Positions 17,832 through 25,030 of a stretch of DNA of 64,000 nucleotides are shown here, one piece after another (the first letter of the stretch is position 1; each line of letters starts with the position of its first letter). Location of the stretch: positions 49,302 to 113,301 of the forward strand of contig REDI01000032.1 in assembly GCA_007693595.1 (NCBI GenBank). The letters are read 5' to 3'. The stretch is from Deltaproteobacteria bacterium (GTDB taxonomy: Bacteria; Myxococcota_A; UBA796; GCA-2862545). The notes under the pieces were generated by a model. That model was given only the letters and a program-made list of their open reading frames with translations. It was not told the origin of the DNA and did not search any database. Both the position numbers and the translations under genes were made by a program.

Positions 17832-18764
17832 ATGACCCGCCTGCTCATTCCCTTAATCGCCTTGGCTGCCGCAGCCTGCGAACCCATCGCAGAGGGCCTC
17901 GATGGGAACCTCGCCTTTGGCTACGACGCCGACGATCGACTCTTTCCCTTCGACTTTGGCACCCCCGTCGCCGAGGGCATGGGGGTCGATGTGCTCGTCT
18001 ACGACGACGCGGAGTCCCGTCAGCCCATGACGGTCTCGAGCGCCCAGGCTCAGCCCGGCACCGTCGCCGAGGTGGTCGGCTTCGAGGACAACCGCGTCAG
18101 CCTCGGTGCGCTGGCGCGCGGCGAGGCCGAGGTCCAGGTCACTGCGGGAGATCTGTCGGATCGGTTCACCCTGTCGGTCGAGTCCCTCGAGACCGTGGAG
18201 CTCTCCTATCCGGGGGTCTTGCTCGTCTCCGCTGAGCCCCCCGTGCGCGTCATGCAAGGGGGCACAACCCGCTTCGGCGCTCGGCTGCTCGACTCTGCGG
18301 GGCGCACCCTGGTGGGCTACGGGCTCGCTCCGGTCGAGATCCTGCCTGCAAGCGCAGGGAGCCAGATCCAGACCCATCACGTGGCACACGTCAGCGTCCG
18401 CTTCGACGAGCTCGGCGACGTCACGGTATCGGGGCAGGGCGGCGAGGCCCTAACCGTCGAAGTCGTCGACCCGGCCACCCTCTCCGGTCTGGAGCTCGAG
18501 GGGCTCCGTGGGAGCCAGGTCCTCGAAGACCGCCGGGTCTTCGCGGTCCGCGGTCTCGACGAGAACGACGACAACATCTTTGGCCTGTCGGATCTGATCA
18601 CGGTTTCGGTCGACGACGAGAGCGTCTGCACCGTCCGGCCCCGCCCCGCGCTCGGCGACTCTGCCTTCGAGGTGCTGGCCGTCACGATCGGGGACTGCAC
18701 CGTGCGCGCCACCTACGAGTCGCACGACGTCGCCGAGACCTTTCCGATCGTTCAGGCGCAGTAG
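17832..18764 (+). CDS. Lipoprotein with Ig-like beta domains
   Basis: 310 residues. MTRLLIPLIALAAAAC is a textbook lipoprotein signal with lipobox AAAC. The mature part consists of beta-strand repeats of the bacterial Ig type: segments ending in TVAEVVGFEDNRVSLGALARGEAEVQVTAGDLSDRFTLSV and later VTVSGQGGEALTVEVVD resemble Big_2-like domains. Only one Cys pair remains near the C-terminus (SVCTVRP, GDCTVRA). It is likely a cell-surface structural or adhesion protein. A hexamer repeat follows its stop before the convergent FG-GAP gene. Confidence 0.72.
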   Translation: MTRLLIPLIALAAAACEPIAEGLDGNLAFGYDADDRLFPFDFGTPVAEGMGVDVLVYDDAESRQPMTVSSAQAQPGTVAEVVGFEDNRVSLGALARGEAEVQVTAGDLSDRFTLSVESLETVELSYPGVLLVSAEPPVRVMQGGTTRFGARLLDSAGRTLVGYGLAPVEILPASAGSQIQTHHVAHVSVRFDELGDVTVSGQGGEALTVEVVDPATLSGLELEGLRGSQVLEDRRVFAVRGLDENDDNIFGLSDLITVSVDDESVCTVRPRPALGDSAFEVLAVTIGDCTVRATYESHDVAETFPIVQAQ

Positions 18765-18766
18765 GA

Positions 18767-18788
18767 CTCGGGCTCGGGCTCGGGCTCG
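18767..18788. repeat. CTCGGG hexamer repeat between convergent genes
   Basis: About 3.7 copies of CTCGGG lie in the 38-base gap between two convergent lipoprotein genes. It is outside coding sequence. No hairpin terminator is evident in this gap. Confidence 0.7.
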
Positions 18789-18802
18789 CCTCCCACGAGC
18801 GG

Positions 18803-20314
18803 TCAGCGGGCGCGGCGACGTATCGTTGAGATGATCTGGTGGTGGCCCACTTCGAGCACATCCGCGGTGATCAGGCGACGGCCGAGCTGCTGATGAGGAG
18901 CGTCGCCGACGATCAGAGAGGGGTCCTCCGTAGGCAGATCGCCTTGAGCGTCGGCGTGCCAGGTTCGGATCTCGCCGGCGAAGGCACGGCCACTGCCGGT
19001 CATCCGCCAGGAGCCAGCCAGGATCTCGGGGCGTTCGTCGCCGGTGAGGTCGGCGACCGCCAGGGTGGTCCCCAATCGGGCGAGGCGGTCCGAGGGGCTG
19101 TTTCGGCCTCCGTAGAGCTCGAGAGACTGCTGGATGGAGAGCGCGCCGTGTAGGAAGATCCTCACGCCTCCCGCGTTGGGGGCTTCGGGCGTGTCGAGCC
19201 CCGGGGCCCCTGCGATGAGATCCGCGCCCCCGTCCAGATCCAGGTCGGCGATCTCAAGGCTACGACCGAGCTGCTCACCGGGCCGCTCTCCGCGGAGGAC
19301 CAGCCCAGCGGCCTCGGAGAGATCGCGCGAGGTCGAGAGCTGGCCTGAGAGCACGTAGATCGCCCCGGCACCGTCGGCGTCACCCCCTTCTCCCGAGGCC
19401 CCGATGGCGAGATCGGGGCGACCATCTCCGTCGAGATCGGCACCGCAGGCCAACGCGATGCCCGCGCGAGCGTAGGGCCGCCCCCCCTCGAAGAAGGCGA
19501 TGGCGTCGTCGAGGGTCCAGCGCCCATGGGCGAGGGACTCGGGCTGAAAGAGCGCCACTGCGCCCCGCTCGGGGACAGGCTCTTCGGACGCTGGCCCTGA
19601 CCAGCCGGGGAGTCCCACGGCGAGTAGATCGGGCCCGCCCGCCGGATCTGGACAGCGTTTGAGGGTGGAGCCGAGCTGATCACCCGGGGAGGGGCCCTCG
19701 AGCACGACGTCGGCGGCTTCGTGATTTCGCAGCGCGCCAGGGCGACGCCCCGCGTCTTCGAAGAGATAGATGGCGCCACGGTAGAGGCCCTCGGCCGGGG
19801 CAGCGACCCACAGGTCCCAGCCCTGGTCGTGCTGCCAGCCGTCGAGCACCCGCCCGAAGTCGGCGGGGCCGGTGAATAAGACCTGCTGGCTGTCGGGGCA
19901 GGGGGTGATCTGGAGCCGCGGCTGGCGCTGGACCGTCACGTCTGGGATGAAGGTGAGGAACCTGGGGTCTGCAGCTCGGCAGGCTCCCTCGGCGCGGAAG
20001 GGGGGGAGCACGCCGGCCGCGCCGAGAACCGGAAAGCCGACCAGCAGCTCGTGTCCCAGCGGTGCGATCCCCCAGTCGGCGCCGAGCAACACATCCCCGC
20101 GGGCCTGTGCCGCGACGTTGCGGGTGACGCGACGGCTCGTCGCCTCGACATCGAAGGAGTGAACCACGAGGTCCATGGCTCCGAAGCGGTCGACGCAGAG
20201 GGGCTGGTCGATGTCGAGGTTACACGGGGCCCGACAGGCTGGACCAGCGAACGCAGCTGCCGAGAGGGCGGCCCACACGCCCCAGGATCGAGCGCTCGCC
20301 CATGGGCGGGCCAC
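18803..20314 (-). CDS. FG-GAP-repeat lipoprotein (integrin-alpha-like propeller)
   Basis: 503 residues. The N-terminal signal has a hydrophobic core and lipobox-like FAGPAC. Several FG-GAP units carry Ca-binding DxDxDG loops (ADLDGDGRPDLAIGA, ADLDLDGGADLIAGAP, ADLTGDERPEILAG), indicating a seven-bladed beta-propeller like integrin alpha chains. Such proteins bind ligands or form surface assemblies. An early CRAPCNLDIDQPLC segment may form disulphides. The gene is followed after 38 bases by the convergent Ig-domain lipoprotein, and the lipoprotein encoded at 20323-21246 lies 8 bases upstream in the same direction, so the latter two are likely one transcript. Confidence 0.85.
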   Translation of the reverse strand: MARPWASARSWGVWAALSAAAFAGPACRAPCNLDIDQPLCVDRFGAMDLVVHSFDVEATSRRVTRNVAAQARGDVLLGADWGIAPLGHELLVGFPVLGAAGVLPPFRAEGACRAADPRFLTFIPDVTVQRQPRLQITPCPDSQQVLFTGPADFGRVLDGWQHDQGWDLWVAAPAEGLYRGAIYLFEDAGRRPGALRNHEAADVVLEGPSPGDQLGSTLKRCPDPAGGPDLLAVGLPGWSGPASEEPVPERGAVALFQPESLAHGRWTLDDAIAFFEGGRPYARAGIALACGADLDGDGRPDLAIGASGEGGDADGAGAIYVLSGQLSTSRDLSEAAGLVLRGERPGEQLGRSLEIADLDLDGGADLIAGAPGLDTPEAPNAGGVRIFLHGALSIQQSLELYGGRNSPSDRLARLGTTLAVADLTGDERPEILAGSWRMTGSGRAFAGEIRTWHADAQGDLPTEDPSLIVGDAPHQQLGRRLITADVLEVGHHQIISTIRRRAR

Positions 20315-20322
20315 GCCCCGGC

Positions 20323-21246
20323 TCAGTTGGCGATCGAGTACGAGGTCAGGCTGCGCTCCATGATCACCTGACCGGACCCGGCGTCGACCGTGAGCTCATA
20401 GACGAGCCCGATGCCTTCGGCGAAGTGAAGCTCGGAGATGGCGTCGATGTCTTCGCCGGCGTTGCCGAAGAAGCCGAACATGTCGAAGCCGAAGTCGAAG
20501 CCGAAGTCGCCTAGACCGAAGGGATCGCTGCTGCCGCGCTCCTCTTCGAAGCGGTAGATGATCTGGTAGGTCTCGAAGGTGCCTGCGGGCACGGTCGTCG
20601 TTCCACGGGGGAGCTCTTCGAACTGCCCCTCGACCTCGAAGCTCGTGGGGCTGTCTTGGACGGTGGTGTGGACGGTGTAGCTACCGCTCCAGCGCTGCCC
20701 CGGGCTGCCCATGTCGGCGACGGGGGGCAGGTAGCGCTGACCGGGCTGATACATGTCTTCGATCCAGCCGAGGGACTCGGTGAAGACCGTGAGGCCCATG
20801 TCGAAGGTGATGGTGTTCTCGACGTTGGCGCCGATCTTGAGCGCGGCGCCATCGGAGGCGCAGGCGTGGTAGAAGAAGCCGGTTTGCTCTTGGTCGTTGG
20901 CCTCGGTCTTGACCTCGACCCGGTTGGCGGGGCGGCCGTCGGGCGTGAGCCCCTGCGAGAGGACGGTCTGGACTTCGGTTCCCGAGTCCCCCCGGCTCGT
21001 GACCGCGTAGTTGCGGACGGAGCCAACCTTCTGGAAGGGATCGTAGGCGTGGCACTCGGTGGTCGTGTTCCCGCCGCTGTTGCCGCCCCCGCTGTTCCCA
21101 TTGGTGTCATGGCCGCTGTTGGAGTCGGAGTCGACGTTGCCCTGGTCGGGTGTGGTGAGGTTGTCGCCACCCCAGCGCTCCGGCTCAGGGCCACACGCGG
21201 TGAGGGACAGGCCAAACATCAGTGATAGAACAGATAGGGTGCGCAT
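20323..21246 (-). CDS. Lipoprotein of unknown function with Asp/Ser/Asn/Gly-rich linker
   Basis: 307 residues. MRTLSVLSLMFGLSLTAC is a lipoprotein signal with lipobox LTAC. A low-complexity linker (about 25-62, rich in Asp, Ser, Asn, Gly and Thr) is followed by a beta-rich domain of about 240 residues. Near residue 265 is a Gly/Phe-rich stretch (FGLGDFGFDFGFDMFGFFG). The layout, with a lipid anchor, flexible linker and globular domain, is common in myxobacterial envelope proteins. It is upstream of and probably co-transcribed with the FG-GAP lipoprotein gene. No family was recognised. Confidence 0.68.
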   Translation of the reverse strand: MRTLSVLSLMFGLSLTACGPEPERWGGDNLTTPDQGNVDSDSNSGHDTNGNSGGGNSGGNTTTECHAYDPFQKVGSVRNYAVTSRGDSGTEVQTVLSQGLTPDGRPANRVEVKTEANDQEQTGFFYHACASDGAALKIGANVENTITFDMGLTVFTESLGWIEDMYQPGQRYLPPVADMGSPGQRWSGSYTVHTTVQDSPTSFEVEGQFEELPRGTTTVPAGTFETYQIIYRFEEERGSSDPFGLGDFGFDFGFDMFGFFGNAGEDIDAISELHFAEGIGLVYELTVDAGSGQVIMERSLTSYSIAN

Positions 21247-21336
21247 GAAGACTCCGGAGCCAAGATTCTCGGATGCCTCGTAGACATCGCGACGCCCCTC
21301 TTTAGCCGATCGGAGGGGGTATGCGCAAGGAGAAGC

Positions 21337-22584
21337 ATGTTGAAGCTGGATACACTCATCTCAAACGTCGACCGTCTCCTGACCCTAGATCCGATCCAGG
21401 GCGGGTCGGACCTCGGCGTGCTCGAAGACGCCGCAGTCGGTATCGTAGGCGAGAAGGTCGCGTGGATCGGGCCGACCGCCCAGGCCCCTGGCGCGGCGAC
21501 GATCATCGAGGCACGCGGGCTCCTCGCCACCCCCGGCCTGGTCGACTGCCACACCCACGCGGTCTGGGCTGGCTCGCGCGCCTCGGAGTGGCGCCGCAGG
21601 CTCTCCGGCGTCCCCTACGCCGAGATCCTGGAGCAAGGTGGAGGCATCCTCTCGACGGTCGCCGCGACGCGCGCGGCCAGTGACGAAGAGCTCCTGGCGG
21701 GCTGCGTCGCGCGCCTCCGCGCCGCGGCCTCCCGGGGGATCACCACCGTCGAGATCAAGAGCGGCTATGGCCTGGACCCCGCGCAGGAGCGCCGCTGTCT
21801 TCGCATCGCGCGCCGCGCAGGGGAGATCGTGGGGGTTCGCGTCTTCACGACCTTCCTCGGGGCCCACACCATCCCCCCCGAGCTCCGACACGATCGCGAA
21901 GCCTACGTCCAGCAGGTCATTCAGGAGCAGCTCCCCGCGGTTCTCGACGTCGCGGACTTCGCCGATGTCTTCATCGACCGGGGGGCGTTCACCCTCGACG
22001 AGGGCGAGCGGATCCTGCGCGCCGCCCAAGAGGCGGGCCTGGGGGTGAGGGTACACGCCGAACAACTCTCGGCCACGGGAGCGGCCTCGCTCGCTGCTCG
22101 CCTGGGGGCGCTCTCGGCGGACCACCTCGAGCGCCTGCCTCCCCACGCGGCGTCGGAGCTCGCCCGAGCGGGGACGGTGGCCGTGCTCCTGCCCGGGGCC
22201 TGTCTCTACCTGAACGATCCCTCACCGCCCGTCCAGGCGCTCCGCGATGCGGAGGTCCCGATGGCCGTCGCGACCGATCTGAACCCCGGATCGTCGCCCA
22301 CGGGGGATCTCTGGGCCTGCGCCACCCTCGCCTGCGTGCTGATGGGGCTCACCATCGAAGAGGCCCTGGTAGGGATCACCCGGAACGCAGGGCGCGCGCT
22401 CGGGCGGTCGGATCTGGGGATCCTCAGGGTAGGGGGGCCGGCGGACCTTGCGCTCTATGCGCCCCCACCGGGCGATCCCGTGCACGAGGACGCCCTGGTG
22501 CAGCGCCTCGAAGGCCACCGTGCGACGCTGACGCTCTGCGAGGGGCGGGTGCTGTACGGCGCGACGGACTACAGCCCGACGTAG
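21337..22584 (+). CDS. hutI: Imidazolonepropionase
   Basis: 415 residues, the normal HutI length. Amidohydrolase metal site DCHTHAVWAGSRASEW sits at about 68-83. ITTVEIKSGYGLD and TTFLGAHTIPPE are strongly diagnostic of HutI, and HAEQLS and TDLNPGSSPT complete the active site. It hydrolyses 4-imidazolone-5-propanoate to N-formiminoglutamate, the third step of histidine breakdown. AAGGAG precedes the ATG. No other hut gene is nearby. Its end overlaps the convergent lipoprotein gene by 16 bases. Confidence 0.95.
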   Translation: MLKLDTLISNVDRLLTLDPIQGGSDLGVLEDAAVGIVGEKVAWIGPTAQAPGAATIIEARGLLATPGLVDCHTHAVWAGSRASEWRRRLSGVPYAEILEQGGGILSTVAATRAASDEELLAGCVARLRAAASRGITTVEIKSGYGLDPAQERRCLRIARRAGEIVGVRVFTTFLGAHTIPPELRHDREAYVQQVIQEQLPAVLDVADFADVFIDRGAFTLDEGERILRAAQEAGLGVRVHAEQLSATGAASLAARLGALSADHLERLPPHAASELARAGTVAVLLPGACLYLNDPSPPVQALRDAEVPMAVATDLNPGSSPTGDLWACATLACVLMGLTIEEALVGITRNAGRALGRSDLGILRVGGPADLALYAPPPGDPVHEDALVQRLEGHRATLTLCEGRVLYGATDYSPT

Positions 22585-23801
22585 CCCGTGCCCAAGACCC
22601 CGCTCTGCGCGATACCCTGTAGGGTATGCCCGGTCTCGGGGTGAGTGGTCTCGACGAGGCGGGTTCGGTACATGCCGATGACCAGATCATCGAGGAAGGG
22701 CAGGGCGCTCATGGCCGTACCAGGCAGGTTCATCACCCCATTGTCGGGTCCGTAGCAGACGACCTGGCCGGAGCGTACGCCGGACAGATAGTCGTAGGAG
22801 TCGAGCACGACAAGGAAGGTCCCGCTACCTCCAGAGGGAGACCACCGGAGGGTATCGCCGAACATCGAGATCGAGGCGCTGAAGGCGTTGGATGGGCTGG
22901 TCATGAGCATGGCTTCGGGCTCTACCGTGGTGAAGCCTTGCGGCGTGTCGACCGCCCCGGAGACGCTGAACGGACCGCTGTGGGGCCCGCTGTCTGGCAC
23001 CGAGAGGCGATAGGAAGCGTTCGAGATGAAGTCGGCGGTCGAGAGCCCTGTCGCCTCGTAGTAGGGGCCGCGATCGCTCGTGGTGCGTCGCATGGCGATG
23101 TTCGCGCTGCCGGACTGTAGGTTGGCCCACTCCCCATTGGCGTGAAACGAGGAGGCGACAGGCGGTCGGGACGGGTTGGCGACGCAGGAGCCGGAGGGAG
23201 GGTACCACCCAACCCAGCTCGTGGAGGTCGGGGGGTGAAAGACCGCGAGGGAGTCGATGATCACATCCGAGGTCATGCTGAAGCACGCGGGGCAGGCGAC
23301 CTGAAGGCGGAAGAGCTCGACCAGGCCCCCGTTCAGTCCCGTGGGCGTGACGGTGCCGCCGCCGTTGGGATCGGAGGGGATCCCGCCGGAGTCGGAGCCG
23401 GAGTCGGAGTCGACGATCGGGCCGTCACCGCCGTAATGGTAGGCGTCGTGCGCGGTGGTCGTGCCGCGGTCGGAGGTGACCCGAACATCGACGATCATGC
23501 TCTGGGAGGCTGCCGGAGCCGTGGCGATGAGGCGATCGGGGCCGAGGCGCTGATGCTCCGCGCGGAACTGGCCGAAGAAGACCGAGACCTCGCCTTCGAA
23601 GCCGTAGCCGTAGATCGAGACCGGGTTGCCCCCTTCGACGGGACCGAAAGAGGGGTCGAGATCGTCGATGCCGATCAGGGTGTCGGCAGAGTCGGTGTCG
23701 TCGGTCCCGTCGGGTTGTTGAGCGCCCTCAGGGTTGAATGCGGTGAGCCCTGGACCGCAGGCCGCAGCGAGCAGCAGGACGGGGAGTGTGGTTCGCAGCA
23801 T
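22569..23801 (-). CDS. IPT/TIG-domain lipoprotein
   Basis: 410 residues from the ATG at 23801 (GGAGGC upstream). The signal MLRTTLPVLLLAAAC has lipobox AAAC. The Asp/Thr-rich linker (GTDDTDSADT) leads to an IPT/TIG Ig-like domain (about 45-125; DLDPSFGPVEGGNPVSIYGYGF, the usual hallmark). A second acidic Ser/Gly linker (about 125-155) follows, then a C-terminal beta-rich domain of about 250 residues with a Cys pair (CPAC). It is likely a surface protein. Its 5' region, shared with the divergent thioredoxin-like gene, contains a 9-bp inverted repeat and two copies of an 8-base direct repeat. Confidence 0.78.
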   Translation of the reverse strand: MLRTTLPVLLLAAACGPGLTAFNPEGAQQPDGTDDTDSADTLIGIDDLDPSFGPVEGGNPVSIYGYGFEGEVSVFFGQFRAEHQRLGPDRLIATAPAASQSMIVDVRVTSDRGTTTAHDAYHYGGDGPIVDSDSGSDSGGIPSDPNGGGTVTPTGLNGGLVELFRLQVACPACFSMTSDVIIDSLAVFHPPTSTSWVGWYPPSGSCVANPSRPPVASSFHANGEWANLQSGSANIAMRRTTSDRGPYYEATGLSTADFISNASYRLSVPDSGPHSGPFSVSGAVDTPQGFTTVEPEAMLMTSPSNAFSASISMFGDTLRWSPSGGSGTFLVVLDSYDYLSGVRSGQVVCYGPDNGVMNLPGTAMSALPFLDDLVIGMYRTRLVETTHPETGHTLQGIAQSGVLGTGYVGL

Positions 23802-23831
23802 GGTGCCTCCGACGGCCCATGCTAACGCGCG

Positions 23832-23860
23832 ACAGAGCCGCTGGCGCGGATCGGCTCTGT
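23832..23860. promoter_or_regulatory. 9-bp perfect inverted repeat between divergent genes
   Basis: ACAGAGCCG (23832-23840) and CGGCTCTGT (23852-23860) are exact reverse complements with an 11-base spacer. They lie 31 bases upstream of the leftward lipoprotein start and 130 bases upstream of the rightward thioredoxin-like gene. It could be an operator or a 5'-leader hairpin. The 8-base word GTGACAAG occurs twice just beyond it (23859-23866 and 23894-23901). Confidence 0.35.
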
Positions 23861-23989
23861 GACAAGATTCGACCTGCCCGATTCGGGCTGCCCGTGACAA
23901 GTCCCCCCCACCCAGGTTAGGCGCCCCCCCGGAGCGCGTGAGCGGCCAGGTCCACACGCCGAATCACTCGATTTCAAGGAGATGCATCC

Positions 23990-24697
23990 ATGTTCATTCG
24001 TTCTGCCCTCATCGCCATCGCCGCCTCACTCGCCCTGGGCGGGTGTGTCGACCCCGACTTGGTCGAGAAGATCTCTGATCTCGAAGCGCGCATCGAGGCT
24101 CTCGAGTCCTCCCCCGGCGGCGAAGGGGCAGCGCTCGAGGGGCAGGCTCGCTCCAAGATCCAAGAGCTGCAGCAGGCGCTCGGCCAGTTCGACTACCCCA
24201 AGGCCAACGAGCTCTGCGCCGAGCTCAAGAAAAAGTACGCCGGGACCCAGGTCTTCCGTCGCGGAGGCCGCACCTGTGACGAGGTCGCTGTCATCGGCAA
24301 AGAAGCCGCAGCTTTGCCTGTTGATCGCTGGTTTCAGGGCGACGCGAACCTCGATGGCTCCGAGCCGACCCTCCTAGTCTTCTGGGAAGAGTGGTGCCCT
24401 CACTGTCGCAACCACGTCCCGGAGCTCCAGGGGCTCTACGAGCGCTACAAGGGCCGCATGAACGTGGTGGGGCTGACCAAGGTCAACCGCAGCTCAACCG
24501 ACGACAAGGTTTCGGCCTTTCTCCAAGATAAAGGGGTGACCTACCCCGTCGCCAAGGAGCAGGGCAATAACTTCTCGTCGCACTACGCGGTCTCGGGTGT
24601 GCCCGCCGCAGCCCTCATCAAAGACGGCAAAGTGGTCTGGCGCGGCCATCCCGCTCGCCTGAACGATGGCAACATCGATCAGCTCCTCGGCAGCTAA
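23990..24697 (+). CDS. TlpA-like thioredoxin-fold lipoprotein
   Basis: 235 residues. MFIRSALIAIAASLALGGC has lipobox LGGC. A short coiled-coil (about 24-60) follows, then a thioredoxin domain with redox motif Cys136-Pro-His-Cys139 (EEWCPHCRNHVPE) and cis-Pro region SGVPAAALIKDG. It probably reduces or transfers disulphides on the periplasmic side, as TlpA/ResA proteins do in cytochrome c maturation. AAGGAG lies before the ATG at 23990, which is preferred over an out-of-frame ATG at 23982. A four-copy tandem repeat begins 1-2 bases after its stop. Confidence 0.88.
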   Translation: MFIRSALIAIAASLALGGCVDPDLVEKISDLEARIEALESSPGGEGAALEGQARSKIQELQQALGQFDYPKANELCAELKKKYAGTQVFRRGGRTCDEVAVIGKEAAALPVDRWFQGDANLDGSEPTLLVFWEEWCPHCRNHVPELQGLYERYKGRMNVVGLTKVNRSSTDDKVSAFLQDKGVTYPVAKEQGNNFSSHYAVSGVPAAALIKDGKVVWRGHPARLNDGNIDQLLGS

Positions 24698-24698
24698 G

Positions 24699-24974
24699 TC
24701 GACCGTCTCCGGGTCGCCCGGCTGGCGAGGGGCCGTTGCGCGCCCCGCGTCCTGCCTCGGGTGCAAGGGGCTCGACCGTCTCCGGGTCGCCCGGCTGGCG
24801 AGGGGCCGTTGCGCGCCCCGCTTCCTGCCTCGGGTGCAAGGGGCTCGACCGTCTCCGGGTCGCCCGGCTGGCGAGGGGCCGTTGCGCGCCCCGCTTCCTG
24901 CCTCGGGTGCAAGGGGCTCGACCGTCTCCGGGTCGCCCGGCTGGCGAGGGGCCGTTGCGCGCCCCGCTTCCTGC
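24699..24974. repeat. Four-copy 73-bp tandem repeat
   Basis: Copies start at 24701, 24774, 24847 and 24920, an exact period of 73 bases; the fourth is truncated at about 24974. They are nearly identical (one base differs in copy 1 near 24749). Each unit contains CCGGG-tcg-CCCGG and GGGGC...GCCCC hairpins. The array fills the gap between the tlpA-like and PEP synthase genes. Because 73 is not a multiple of 3, open frames through it are not meaningful. Confidence 0.95.
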
Positions 24975-25030
24975 GATAGTCTCCCCCCTCGACGAAGTGG
25001 ATGGCGGGCTCCCCGCCGCGGGGAGCGCCC

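Noticed and set aside
24699..24974. CRISPR array
   Set aside because: Period of 73 bases with no unique spacers between copies; it is a plain tandem repeat.
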